Below, piece by piece: positions 7,798 through 15,648 of a stretch of 50,037 bases of DNA (positions are counted from its first letter, which is position 1; each line of letters starts with the position of its first letter). The notes beneath the pieces were generated by a model. It saw only the letters and a list, made by a program, of their open reading frames with translations. It made no database searches and was not told the DNA's origin. The translations under genes were made by a program, and so were the position numbers. Origin of the DNA: Lachnospiraceae bacterium (GTDB lineage Bacteria; Bacillota; Clostridia; Lachnospirales; Lachnospiraceae); assembly GCA_017622795.1 (NCBI GenBank), contig JAGAQI010000003.1, forward strand, positions 1 to 50,037, in the 5' to 3' direction.

Positions 7798-8376
7798 ATG
7801 GGTAAGATTACAGTAACGGATAACTGCAACGGCATTCAGGGCTTAAAGGTAATTGAGCCGACCGTATTCGGTGATGCCCGCGGTTATTTTGTAGAAACAT
7901 ACAACTATAATGATTTTGCGGCAGCAGGCATTGACTGTCAGTTTGTGCAGGACAACCAGTCCGCATCCAAGAAGGGCGTGCTGAGAGGCCTTCACTTCCA
8001 GATTAACTATCCGCAGGATAAGCTGGTTCGCGTGGTAAACGGAGAAGTATTTGACGTGGCAGTCGACTTAAGAGAAGGTTCCGAAACCTTTGGCAAATGG
8101 TTTGGCGTGGTACTTTCCGCAGAAAACAAAAAGCAGTTTTTCATTCCAAAGGGCTTTGCCCACGGTTTCATTGTGCTTTCCGATTTTGCAGAGTTCTGCT
8201 ACAAGGTAACCGACTTTTACCATCCAAACGATGAGGGCGGTCTTCTTTGGAAGGACCCTGCCATCGGCGTGGAATGGCCGATGCCGGAAGGCATGACAGA
8301 AGCTGACCTGATTTTATCCGAAAAAGATACCAAGTGGGGCGGCATTGAAGAATACAAAAAAGAACGCGGCTTATAG
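7798..8376 (+). CDS. rfbC: dTDP-4-dehydrorhamnose 3,5-epimerase
   Basis: 192 residues of the RmlC cupin family. It performs the third step of the pathway, isomerising the keto sugar at C3 and C5. GLKVIEPTVFGDARGYFVETYNYNDF opens the protein, and QDNQSASKKGVLRGLHFQ contains the catalytic His; FFIPKGFAHGFIVLSD and the PNDEGGLLWKDPAIGVEWP tail follow the family. The start was set at ATG 7798 because AAGGAGG lies just upstream; the frame is open further upstream but overlaps rfbD. A strong terminator follows at 8414. Confidence 0.96.
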   Translation: MGKITVTDNCNGIQGLKVIEPTVFGDARGYFVETYNYNDFAAAGIDCQFVQDNQSASKKGVLRGLHFQINYPQDKLVRVVNGEVFDVAVDLREGSETFGKWFGVVLSAENKKQFFIPKGFAHGFIVLSDFAEFCYKVTDFYHPNDEGGLLWKDPAIGVEWPMPEGMTEADLILSEKDTKWGGIEEYKKERGL

Positions 8377-8413
8377 AGAACGATTTTATCGAATTTATTA
8401 TTATACACATAAT

Positions 8414-8474
8414 GAAAAGTTGGTACCTTCAAAGACCGTTAGCGTTGAGCGGGTCTGGAAGGTACCAACTTTTC
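8414..8474. terminator. Bidirectional terminator between rfbC and the HD-GYP gene
   Basis: A perfect 17-base inverted repeat (8414-8430 and 8458-8474) is extended by AGACC/GGGTCT and ends in A/T runs on either side. It lies between convergent genes. Confidence 0.88.
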
Positions 8475-8486
8475 TTTATGTGGTAA

Positions 8487-9575
8487 CTATAACAATTCGA
8501 CAATGGTGATATCTTTTTCCTTAGATAAGTCTAAGAAGGTTCCGTCCACATTTACTACCGGCTTGGAAAGCTTGTGCTTGTTTATCATGACGATAGTACC
8601 AATCAGCGAGTTGGACAGCCGCACCTGATTGTTTAAGTGGGACTGGGCAATGCTGGTTAAGAAGTCTAACAGCAGATTGACATCGTACTTCTGGTAACCG
8701 CTGTTTTCAAACTCTGCAATAACGTCAAAGGAACAAATTTCTTTGCGGTAGGAACGGCGTGCCGTCATGGCGTCGTAAACGTCGGCGATGGCAATAATTC
8801 TTGCAAAGGTTGGAATTTTTTCCAGAGTAAGGCCGGATGGATAACCGGTGCCGTCGCAGCGTTCATGATGCAACAGGGCTGCCATCTGGATTTCTTCCGG
8901 GAACCGTGCCTTATTTAAAATGTCGTAGCCTATTTGGGCATGCTGCTTTACGGTTTGGTATTCTTCATCGGTTAAGCGGCCCGGCTTATACAAAATATCT
9001 ACAGGGATTTTTACCTTGCCGATGTCATGGAATGCGCAGGCAAAAACCAGGCTGCGTTTTTCTTCATCCGTGAAATTTTGCTGGGATGCAATGGTATGTG
9101 CAATGAGCGCAACGCTTAAGGAATGGATGTACATAGTGTCGTCATATTCCCGGAGCAGCTGCAGTGTGCTCATCAGATGCATGGTATTTTTTACGGTTTT
9201 GGCCAGCTCTAAAATCTGGTCGATAATAGGGGCCGGATCAAATGCATCATAAGGGTGTTCAATTACGGTTTTAAAGGCTGCCTCCAGGTCATTTGCCATG
9301 TCCTGATAGGTGCGGTTAAACTGCTTGAACTCCTGGGTTGTTTTTTCCGGATTCAGAGGCTTGTTTTTTTCTGCTTTGGCAAGGAGATCCTGGGCAACAT
9401 CCTCTGTAATGATAACACATAACTTTTTTACGTTGTATAACTTAAGCCGGGATACCAGTCTTGGATTTAAGGTGGTATTTTTTGGTATGATTAGCTGGCC
9501 GGAAGGACTTAATACGTCGTCGGCGGTAATCATGCCCTGGCGGACTTGTTGAAGTGATATGTTCATTGGATGCAT
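8487..9575 (-). CDS. HD-GYP domain protein, probable cyclic-di-GMP phosphodiesterase
   Basis: 362 residues. The C-terminal half is an HD-GYP domain, with the HD pair in FACAFHDIGKVKIP, then LYKPGRLTDEEYQTVKQHAQIGYDIL and the GYP signature HHERCDGTGYPSGL. The N-terminal part (SLQQVRQGMITADDVLSPSGQLIIPKNTTLNPRLVSRLKLYNV) is the small beta domain often found in front of HD-GYP in Clostridia. All expected metal ligands appear present, so hydrolysis of c-di-GMP is likely. There is no membrane segment or receiver domain. The start at 9575 is chosen because AGGAGGAG lies 6 bases upstream; an ATG at 9599 would place that site inside the gene. It is monocistronic and convergent with rfbC. Confidence 0.88.
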   Translation of the reverse strand: MHPMNISLQQVRQGMITADDVLSPSGQLIIPKNTTLNPRLVSRLKLYNVKKLCVIITEDVAQDLLAKAEKNKPLNPEKTTQEFKQFNRTYQDMANDLEAAFKTVIEHPYDAFDPAPIIDQILELAKTVKNTMHLMSTLQLLREYDDTMYIHSLSVALIAHTIASQQNFTDEEKRSLVFACAFHDIGKVKIPVDILYKPGRLTDEEYQTVKQHAQIGYDILNKARFPEEIQMAALLHHERCDGTGYPSGLTLEKIPTFARIIAIADVYDAMTARRSYRKEICSFDVIAEFENSGYQKYDVNLLLDFLTSIAQSHLNNQVRLSNSLIGTIVMINKHKLSKPVVNVDGTFLDLSKEKDITIVELL

Positions 9576-9746
9576 GAACGACTCCTCCTGTGTGTGCAAT
9601 GGTTAACTGAACAAATTTCTGTGACTTTATACCTATATTCCATAATAATATAGTTTTCGAAATTTGGCAAGGAAAAACTTGTTTACTTTGCTTCAGGAAT
9701 GAATTAAGATAGTAGTAAGAATAAATCAGATGGGGTGGAGGCGTAC

Positions 9747-10841
9747 ATGAGGTTTTTACATGCAGGAGATGTGCATCTGGGAGCAGAGCCGGAAAGCGGC
9801 ACGGACCTTGGTCCGCTTCGCCGGAATGAGATTTGGGAAACGTTTCGTAATATCATAGAAGTTTGTGAGCGGGAGCAGGTGGATTTGCTGCTGCTTCCGG
9901 GAGATTTGTTTCATGGACAGCCATTACTTCGGGAGGTAAAGGAGGTGGACTATCTGTTCCGCCGCTTAAGCCATACAAAAGTAGTAATGTGCGCCGGTAA
10001 CCATGATTGTCTGCTGTCTTCCTCCCATTATTATGATGTGACCTTTCCGGAACATGTGACCTTTTTAATGGATTCCCATGCGGACAGTGTTTTCTTTCCG
10101 GAACTGAACACGGAAGTATTTGGTTTGAGTTACGAAACAAGGCAGATTTCCGAAGCAAGATACGATGCGCTTCATTGCAACAAGCCGGAGCGTATCAATA
10201 TTTTACTGGCCCACGGAAATATCCTGTGTAATGATAAAAGTATTCCGCTTCACCGGGGCGTGCTGGAAACGGCAGGCTTTGATTATGTGGCACTTGGACA
10301 TTTACATAACCGTCCGGAAATCAGCAAGCGAATTGTTTACAGCGGCAGTCCGGAGCCGTTAAACCGGGGAGAAACCGGTGCAAAGGGGTATATTCTTGGT
10401 GAAATAAAGAAAGTGGGAACCGGTCCTTCTGAAATGGAATGGGAGTTTATTCCGTGTGCAAGACGGGAATATGTGCCCCTTACTTTGGAAACAACAGTAT
10501 ACTCCACGGAATTGTCCCTATGCAGTGAACTGCTTGCTGCCGTGCAAAAGAAGGGGTTGCAGCACATGTATCTGGTTACCCTTACCGGTACCAGAGGCAG
10601 AGAAGTGATATGGAATACGGAAGCCTTGGCAGAGCTGCTTACAAAACAGGGCGCGAATGTCATAGAAATATCAGATGAAACTATACCGGATTTTCCGGTG
10701 GAGAAGCTTCGGACAGAACAGCAGGATACCCTGGTCGGCCGTTTTATCGAACGTATGGAAGAAGTGGAATCTCCGGAGCTGAAGAAACTGGCTTTGCAAT
10801 ATGGGTTACAGGCATTGCTGGCCAGGGATGAAAGATCATAA
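9747..10841 (+). CDS. SbcD/YhaO-like DNA repair metallophosphoesterase
   Basis: 364 residues. The calcineurin-like phosphoesterase core is complete: MRFLHAGDVHLG, LLLLPGDLFHG, VVMCAGNHDCL, LLAHGN and VALGHLHNRPEI. This is the nuclease partner of Rad50/SbcC-type ATPases, acting on double-strand ends or hairpins. The next gene, 13 bases downstream, encodes such an ATPase, as in Bacillus yhaO-yhaN. The C-terminal part (about 260-360) is variable and probably caps the active site. ATG 9747 is chosen because GGGGTGGAG ends 6 bases before it. Confidence 0.87.
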   Translation: MRFLHAGDVHLGAEPESGTDLGPLRRNEIWETFRNIIEVCEREQVDLLLLPGDLFHGQPLLREVKEVDYLFRRLSHTKVVMCAGNHDCLLSSSHYYDVTFPEHVTFLMDSHADSVFFPELNTEVFGLSYETRQISEARYDALHCNKPERINILLAHGNILCNDKSIPLHRGVLETAGFDYVALGHLHNRPEISKRIVYSGSPEPLNRGETGAKGYILGEIKKVGTGPSEMEWEFIPCARREYVPLTLETTVYSTELSLCSELLAAVQKKGLQHMYLVTLTGTRGREVIWNTEALAELLTKQGANVIEISDETIPDFPVEKLRTEQQDTLVGRFIERMEEVESPELKKLALQYGLQALLARDERS

Positions 10842-10854
10842 GTGGGAGAACAGA

Positions 10855-12432
10855 ATGAAAATCACGAGACTTGCGGTATCGGATTTCGGAAAATTTCATC
10901 AGGAAGAATTCCGGTTGTCTCCGGGACTAAACATTGCGACCGGTGCCAATGAAAGCGGTAAAACTACACTGCGCCGGTTTATCCGCAGCATGTTTTACGG
11001 TTTGGAGCGGGAGCGGGGTATTAAGGCAAGAAAAGATGATTATACCCGGTTAAAGCCCTGGGAGTATGGACGTTTTCAGGGGATTTTGGAATTTACGGCA
11101 GAGGGAAAGGAATATCGTCTGTTCCGGAATTTTCTCACTACGGAGAAACAGGTAATACTTACGGATTTGTCTACCGGCCGGGAGCTTGATCATCCGGAGA
11201 AAGTCTTGCGCCGGTTTGGTTTAACTTCGGAGGCAGTGTACACCAATACCTTTTGGGTAGGAAATTCCTGTAGCACGGAAGAACTTCTCGGAGCAGAGTT
11301 AAAGGATTACCTGGCAAATCTTGCATACAGCGGGGGTGCCGGACTGAATCTGCAAAAGAGCCTGGAATGGTTAACCGTAAGAAAAAAAGAAGTGCTAAAG
11401 CAGGTGCCGGAAAAAGAGTTGGCAGCTTGCAGGGAGATACTTCTTACCAAAGAAGGTTTGCAGGAGCAGTTGAATTTGACTGACCGCAGGATGGAAGCAG
11501 AGGTACAGCGCCGTAAGGAGCTGGAACATGCCATTCAAAGAAAAAAAGAGTTATCGGAACAGGTGGCAGCAGAGCGTAAGCAGGCGGAGCAGGTGGAACG
11601 GCAGAAATTTACGGGAGAATGGCTGTTGACGCTGTTTTGCGTGTTGGCGGCAGGACTTTGCGGAGTATCTTTTTTTCTTACTCCTTTTCAGATAAAACCG
11701 GTAGGTTTTGCGGTAAGTCTGCTGTTGCTGGTGATAGGCTTGGCTTTAGGACTTCCTAAAATGAAACGCGGCCGTGAGGCAACCGCCCTTAAAACAGAAC
11801 TGGAAGAACAGCTGTCGGAACAAACAAAACAGCTGGAGGCATATTATGAGGAACTGACCCTGCTGCTTCCGGAAATGGAACAGTGCAAACTCCGTATGGA
11901 GCAGGCGGAAGAAAAATTGCAGGCATGTGAACTTACAGAAGAACGTTATAGGGAATTAAAGCGGCAGCAACAAACATTACTTAGGGAGGCCGAGGCACTT
12001 TCCCTGGCACATACTACCTTGGAACAGCTTTCTGTGGAGTTATATGAAGAGTTTGAAACAAAATTTGCAGTTGCCCTGTCGGAGTATGCGAAAGCATTTA
12101 CCGACCACACCTACGAACTTTTGACTGCAGATGAAGATTTAGTGCTGAGGGCAGTGACCGGGGAGCGGAATCTGGAGGTTTCGGATGTCAGCTTCGGTAC
12201 GGCGGAGCAGTTTTATCTTGCCCTGCGGTTTGCGGCGGCAGATGTATTTGATCCGGAGAAAAACAATCCGGTTATTTTAGATGACAGTTTTACTGCGTTT
12301 GATGACCAGCGCCTGGAATCAGCCATTTTAGCATTGGCGAAGTGCGGACGGCAGATATTGGTGCTTAGCTCCACCGGGCGGGAAGAAGCTGCAGCAAAGA
12401 GGATGGGAATTACGTATGAGGCGGTTTTTTAG
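10855..12432 (+). CDS. Compact YhaN/Rad50-like ATPase with central membrane hairpin
   Basis: 525 residues, clearly shorter than Bacillus YhaN or SbcC. The N-terminus MKITRLAVSDFGKFHQEEFRL leads into a Walker A (GANESGKTTLRRF). A coiled-coil segment (about 185-255) is followed by two hydrophobic segments (about 260-300: WLLTLFCVLAAGLCGVSFFL and VGFAVSLLLLVIGLALGL), then a second coiled coil. The C-terminus holds an ABC signature region (VSFGTAEQFYLALRFAAAD) and Walker B (VILDDSFTAFDD). YhaN-type proteins also carry membrane segments at the hinge position, so this is probably a membrane-associated end-processing complex with the preceding nuclease. The start ATG 10855 follows GGGAGAA. Its last 17 bases overlap the PBP gene. 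Confidence 0.83.
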   Translation: MKITRLAVSDFGKFHQEEFRLSPGLNIATGANESGKTTLRRFIRSMFYGLERERGIKARKDDYTRLKPWEYGRFQGILEFTAEGKEYRLFRNFLTTEKQVILTDLSTGRELDHPEKVLRRFGLTSEAVYTNTFWVGNSCSTEELLGAELKDYLANLAYSGGAGLNLQKSLEWLTVRKKEVLKQVPEKELAACREILLTKEGLQEQLNLTDRRMEAEVQRRKELEHAIQRKKELSEQVAAERKQAEQVERQKFTGEWLLTLFCVLAAGLCGVSFFLTPFQIKPVGFAVSLLLLVIGLALGLPKMKRGREATALKTELEEQLSEQTKQLEAYYEELTLLLPEMEQCKLRMEQAEEKLQACELTEERYRELKRQQQTLLREAEALSLAHTTLEQLSVELYEEFETKFAVALSEYAKAFTDHTYELLTADEDLVLRAVTGERNLEVSDVSFGTAEQFYLALRFAAADVFDPEKNNPVILDDSFTAFDDQRLESAILALAKCGRQILVLSSTGREEAAAKRMGITYEAVF

Positions 12433-14647
12433 AGCGTTTGGAAAGTTCATATGGAATATGGTCAAGATTCTGATTATCCTGGCTCTTTTGGCAGCATTGG
12501 CAGCAGGCATCTGGCTTTACAGAGAGTATGCAAGGCCGGTTCTTGCTCTTCGTTCCAAAGCGGAGAAGATTGCAGAACAGTCGAAGGAAGAGGATTTTAA
12601 GTCTTCCCTGACCAGCGTGGTATACGATGCAAACGGTGAAAAGATTTCCACCCTGCGTTCGGAAAAAGCAAGCTATTATCTGACCTATGAGGAGCTGCCG
12701 CGATGGGCGGTGGATGTTATGCTGGTAACGGAAGACCGGAAGTTTTACGCCCATGAGGGAGTGGATTTTGCGGCAAATATCCGTGCTTTTTACTATCTGG
12801 TAAAAAACAAGGGCGAAATTACCCAGGGCGGAAGCACCATTACCCAGCAGCTGGCAAGAAATATTTACCTGACCAATGAGGTGTCCTACGAGCGTAAACT
12901 GGTGGAAATTTTTCTTGCCTGGGAATTGGAAGATAAATACTCCAAAAATGAAATTCTGGAATACTATCTGAATAATATTTATTTTGGTAATGGCTATTAC
13001 GGAATCCAGGCCGCAGCATACGGCTATTTTGGCCGTAGCGTTAAGGATTTATCCCTGTCGGAAACGATTTTTATTTGTGCCATTCCGAATAATCCAAGCT
13101 TGTACGACCCGATGGTTAGGATGAATAAGACATTGGAGCGCCGGGACCGTATGCTAAAGCAGATGCTGGAAGCAGAAAAAATTACGCAGGAAGAGTATGA
13201 CCGGGCAGTAGCGGAAGAAATTAAACTGGGAACGTTAAGTGTCAGCCGTCACAATTATGTGGAGACGTATGTGTATTACTGTGCTATCCGGGCATTGATG
13301 GAACAGGACGGTTTTATCTTCCGTACGGACTTTACCGGGGATGTGGATAAGGCTGCTTATGAAGAGCGATATGAGGCGTCCTATTCTTACTGGCAGCAGA
13401 AATTATATACCGGCGGTTACCGGGTGTATACGTCCATCGATTTGGATAAGCAGGCTCTGCTTCAGGATGCTGTCAACGAGGGAACCGCGTCCTTTACGGA
13501 TGTGAACGAAGAAGGGATTTATCAGCTGCAGGCATCTGCAGTCTGTATCGATAATGAAACCGGTTATGTGGTGGCCATAGTGGGCGGCAGGGAGCAGGAA
13601 TATGCGGGATATACTTTAAACAGGGCATATCAGAGCTTCCGTCAGCCCGGCAGTGCCATCAAACCGCTGATTATTTATACACCATGGTTTGAACGGGGGC
13701 TGACTCCGGATACCATGGTACTGGATGCAAAATTTGACGGCGGTCCGAAAAACTCCGGCTCCTATTTGGGAGAAATTACGGTCCGCACAGCTTTGGAGCA
13801 ATCCAAAAATACAGTGGCATGGAAGCTGTTTGCCGAGCTGACACCGGAGGTAGGACTTGGTTATTTAAAAAACATGAAATTCCGCCGTATTGTAGATACA
13901 GACTACGTACCGGCAGCGTCCCTGGGCGGTTTGACCTATGGCGCAAGTGCGTTGGAAATGGCCGGTGCCTATGCTGCCCTGGAAAACGACGGTGTGTTCC
14001 GCAATCCGACTTGTATTATTCAGATTACGGATATTGATGGCAGGGAAATTGTAGGCGATACCATCCAAAAAACAAGAATTTATGAACAGAATGCAGCCCG
14101 GACTACCACCGATGTGTTAAAGGGTGTTATGATCCGTGGAACTGCCAGAAAGAAGAATCTGGAAACCGCCATTGCTGCAGGAAAGACCGGAACTGCCGAT
14201 GACAGAAAAGACGGCTGGTTTGTCGGTTACACAGCATATTACACCACGGCAGTTTGGGTCGGCTGTGACCTGCCGAAGGAAATCGAGGACCTGTCCGGAA
14301 GCTCTTATCCGCTTTCTATTTGGAAGTCCTATATGGATATTATTCATGAGGGCTTACCTGTGAAGGATTTTGAGCCGTACACTCCGGTGGAAGGGACTTA
14401 TGTGGCACCGGACATTACACCGGTACCAACTCCTGCTTTTTCAGAGGAGGAGATTCCGCCTGCTAACGTGACACCGGCTCCGGATGAAGAACCGACACTT
14501 ACTCCGCCGACGGTATCGCCGGAGAATCCGGAAACGACTCCCGTACCGGGTGACAGTGAAACCGGCAACGCCGATGATTACCGCGTCACCTCTCCGCCGG
14601 ACATTTCTTGGGGCGATGAATTTGACCCGACCGAGGATCCGCAGTAA
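12416..14647 (+). CDS. Class A penicillin-binding protein (GT51 plus transpeptidase)
   Basis: 743 residues. A cytoplasmic stub and one membrane helix (ILIILALLAALAAGIWLY) precede the glycosyltransferase 51 domain, with VTEDRKFYAHEGVDF and GGSTITQQLARNIYL. The transpeptidase domain has SxxK in RQPGSAIKPLIIY, SxN in LEQSKNTVAWKL, and KTGTA in AAGKTGTADDRKDGWFVGYT, so both activities look intact. The enzyme polymerises and cross-links peptidoglycan outside the membrane. A Thr/Pro-rich tail (about 660-725) resembles the linkers in the surface enzymes elsewhere in the window. The start overlaps the ATPase gene by 17 bases in another frame, with GAGG about 12 bases upstream, suggesting translational coupling. 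Confidence 0.93.
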   Translation: MRRFFRAFGKFIWNMVKILIILALLAALAAGIWLYREYARPVLALRSKAEKIAEQSKEEDFKSSLTSVVYDANGEKISTLRSEKASYYLTYEELPRWAVDVMLVTEDRKFYAHEGVDFAANIRAFYYLVKNKGEITQGGSTITQQLARNIYLTNEVSYERKLVEIFLAWELEDKYSKNEILEYYLNNIYFGNGYYGIQAAAYGYFGRSVKDLSLSETIFICAIPNNPSLYDPMVRMNKTLERRDRMLKQMLEAEKITQEEYDRAVAEEIKLGTLSVSRHNYVETYVYYCAIRALMEQDGFIFRTDFTGDVDKAAYEERYEASYSYWQQKLYTGGYRVYTSIDLDKQALLQDAVNEGTASFTDVNEEGIYQLQASAVCIDNETGYVVAIVGGREQEYAGYTLNRAYQSFRQPGSAIKPLIIYTPWFERGLTPDTMVLDAKFDGGPKNSGSYLGEITVRTALEQSKNTVAWKLFAELTPEVGLGYLKNMKFRRIVDTDYVPAASLGGLTYGASALEMAGAYAALENDGVFRNPTCIIQITDIDGREIVGDTIQKTRIYEQNAARTTTDVLKGVMIRGTARKKNLETAIAAGKTGTADDRKDGWFVGYTAYYTTAVWVGCDLPKEIEDLSGSSYPLSIWKSYMDIIHEGLPVKDFEPYTPVEGTYVAPDITPVPTPAFSEEEIPPANVTPAPDEEPTLTPPTVSPENPETTPVPGDSETGNADDYRVTSPPDISWGDEFDPTEDPQ

Positions 14648-14657
14648 GTTTTCTTCT

Positions 14658-15099
14658 GCCTTCCCGCCGGACCGGCCGCTTCACTTAAATTTTTTTTCAC
14701 TCAGCCACTTCCCACGGGGGCTTGCCGTGCCGGATTTCGCAGTGAAGACTATGCCTGCTTACCGGTGTTTTGCAAGAACTCGCCGGAGGGATGGAAAAGA
14801 ATTGTAATTTCTATTTGGCTCTTTTCAAAACATCCTACGGATGATACAAAAAGACGGTACATAGGTGCTCTTAGCAAACGAGTTTGCCAGAGGCACCCTA
14901 GATACCGTCTTTTTTATGCTCCGCATTTTTGAAAAGAAGCCAAATGCATTTACGTTGTTTATCCCCTCCGCCTCAAACAGCTTGCCAAAACACCGAACGC
15001 AGGCATATCACTGCTAAAGCCCGCCCCGGAGCCGCCGGGAAAGTGCTGAACGTGAAAATAAATTTAAGTGAAACGTCTGTAAAATCCGGCGGGGAGGCC
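14658..15099. repeat. Giant imperfect palindrome 1 (arms about 220 bases)
   Basis: Bases 14658-14880 and 14881-15099 are imperfect reverse complements over their whole length. Paired blocks include GCCTTCCCGCCGG with the complement at 15086-15098, TTCACTTAAATTT with 15061-15073, ATGCCTGC with 14999-15006, CGGTGTTTTG with 14986-14995, ATTTGGCT with 14938-14945, CTTTTCAAAA with 14927-14936, GACGGTA with 14903-14909 and the centre GCAAAC-GA-GTTTGC at 14874-14887. The register drifts only a few bases across 440. Two small hairpins interrupt the arms: CATCC-TAC-GGATG (14831-14843) on the left and ATGC-TCC-GCAT (14916-14926) on the right, so the RNA would form a four-way junction. The inner stem ends in TTTTTT and may terminate the PBP transcript. 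No convincing reading frame is present. Confidence 0.8.
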
Positions 15100-15174
15100 T
15101 ACGGATGGTTGAGCATGGCAGTGGAGAGTCTTAATTTGATTTTGGTACTGTATAGCGGAGGGGATTATGGCAGT

Positions 15175-15605
15175 GTTTCCTTCTATTTCGATGACCAACA
15201 TTCAGTGCTTTGCCGAAGACTCCAAGGATGCTTGTCTTGCAGATAAGTCGGAGAGGACGGTTTTAGCTATTGTCTGAGGTGGAGGTGTGGAAGAAAGGCA
15301 GGATATGTTTTTAAAATTGGGCGTTTGAGTTGTCAAAAAAGTGCGTAAGCACTTTATAAGAAATGTATTTGGGCAGTTCCGGACAACATGTTGTCCAGGA
15401 ACGCCCGAAGCATTTCTTATAGATACATCCGTAGGATGTTTTGACAACTCAAACCTAAGCAAAATATATGCCCATATTTATCACTTTTACACCGACACCG
15501 AGTTATAGTAAAACCATCTTCTCCGGATTACGCTTTCGGAAAGACAAGCAGCCTTGGCAAGTCTTCGTGAAAAGCAGCTGAGTCGGGAGAGAAAGAGATG
15601 GAAAC
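15175..15605. repeat. Giant imperfect palindrome 2 (arms about 215 bases)
   Basis: A second long imperfect palindrome is centred at 15388/15389. Paired blocks include GTTTCC-TCT-TTTC (15175-15189 with 15591-15605), CGAAGACT (15214-15221 with 15560-15567), CCAAGG plus GCTTGTCTT just inside it, TTTGAGTTGTCAAAA (15324-15338 with 15439-15453), ATAAGAAAT, and the perfect centre GGACAACATGTTGTCC (15381-15396). Small side hairpins interrupt the arms: AAAGTGC-GTAA-GCACTTT region (15339-15355) on the left and CATCC-GTA-GGATG (15426-15438) on the right. The sequence TCAAAACATCCTACGGATG of palindrome 1 recurs here on the minus strand at the same distance from the centre. Together with palindrome 1 it accounts for nearly all of the roughly 1 kb gap between the PBP gene and prs. 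Confidence 0.78.
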
Positions 15606-15610
15606 GGGAA

Positions 15611-15640
15611 TAAAAAGAAGGGGTGCGAAAGCACCCCTTC
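15611..15640 (-). terminator. Terminator of prs
   Basis: On the minus strand GAAGGGGTGC-TTTC-GCACCCCTTC (15617-15640) is a perfect 10-bp stem followed by TTTTTA, 8 bases after the prs stop. Confidence 0.9.
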
Positions 15641-15648
15641 CGAAAGTT

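Noticed and set aside
14929-15462. Short frames of 86-105 residues in the PBP-prs gap
   Set aside because: They lie inside the palindromes, lack ribosome binding sites and have no protein-like pattern; the inverted structure explains the sequence better.
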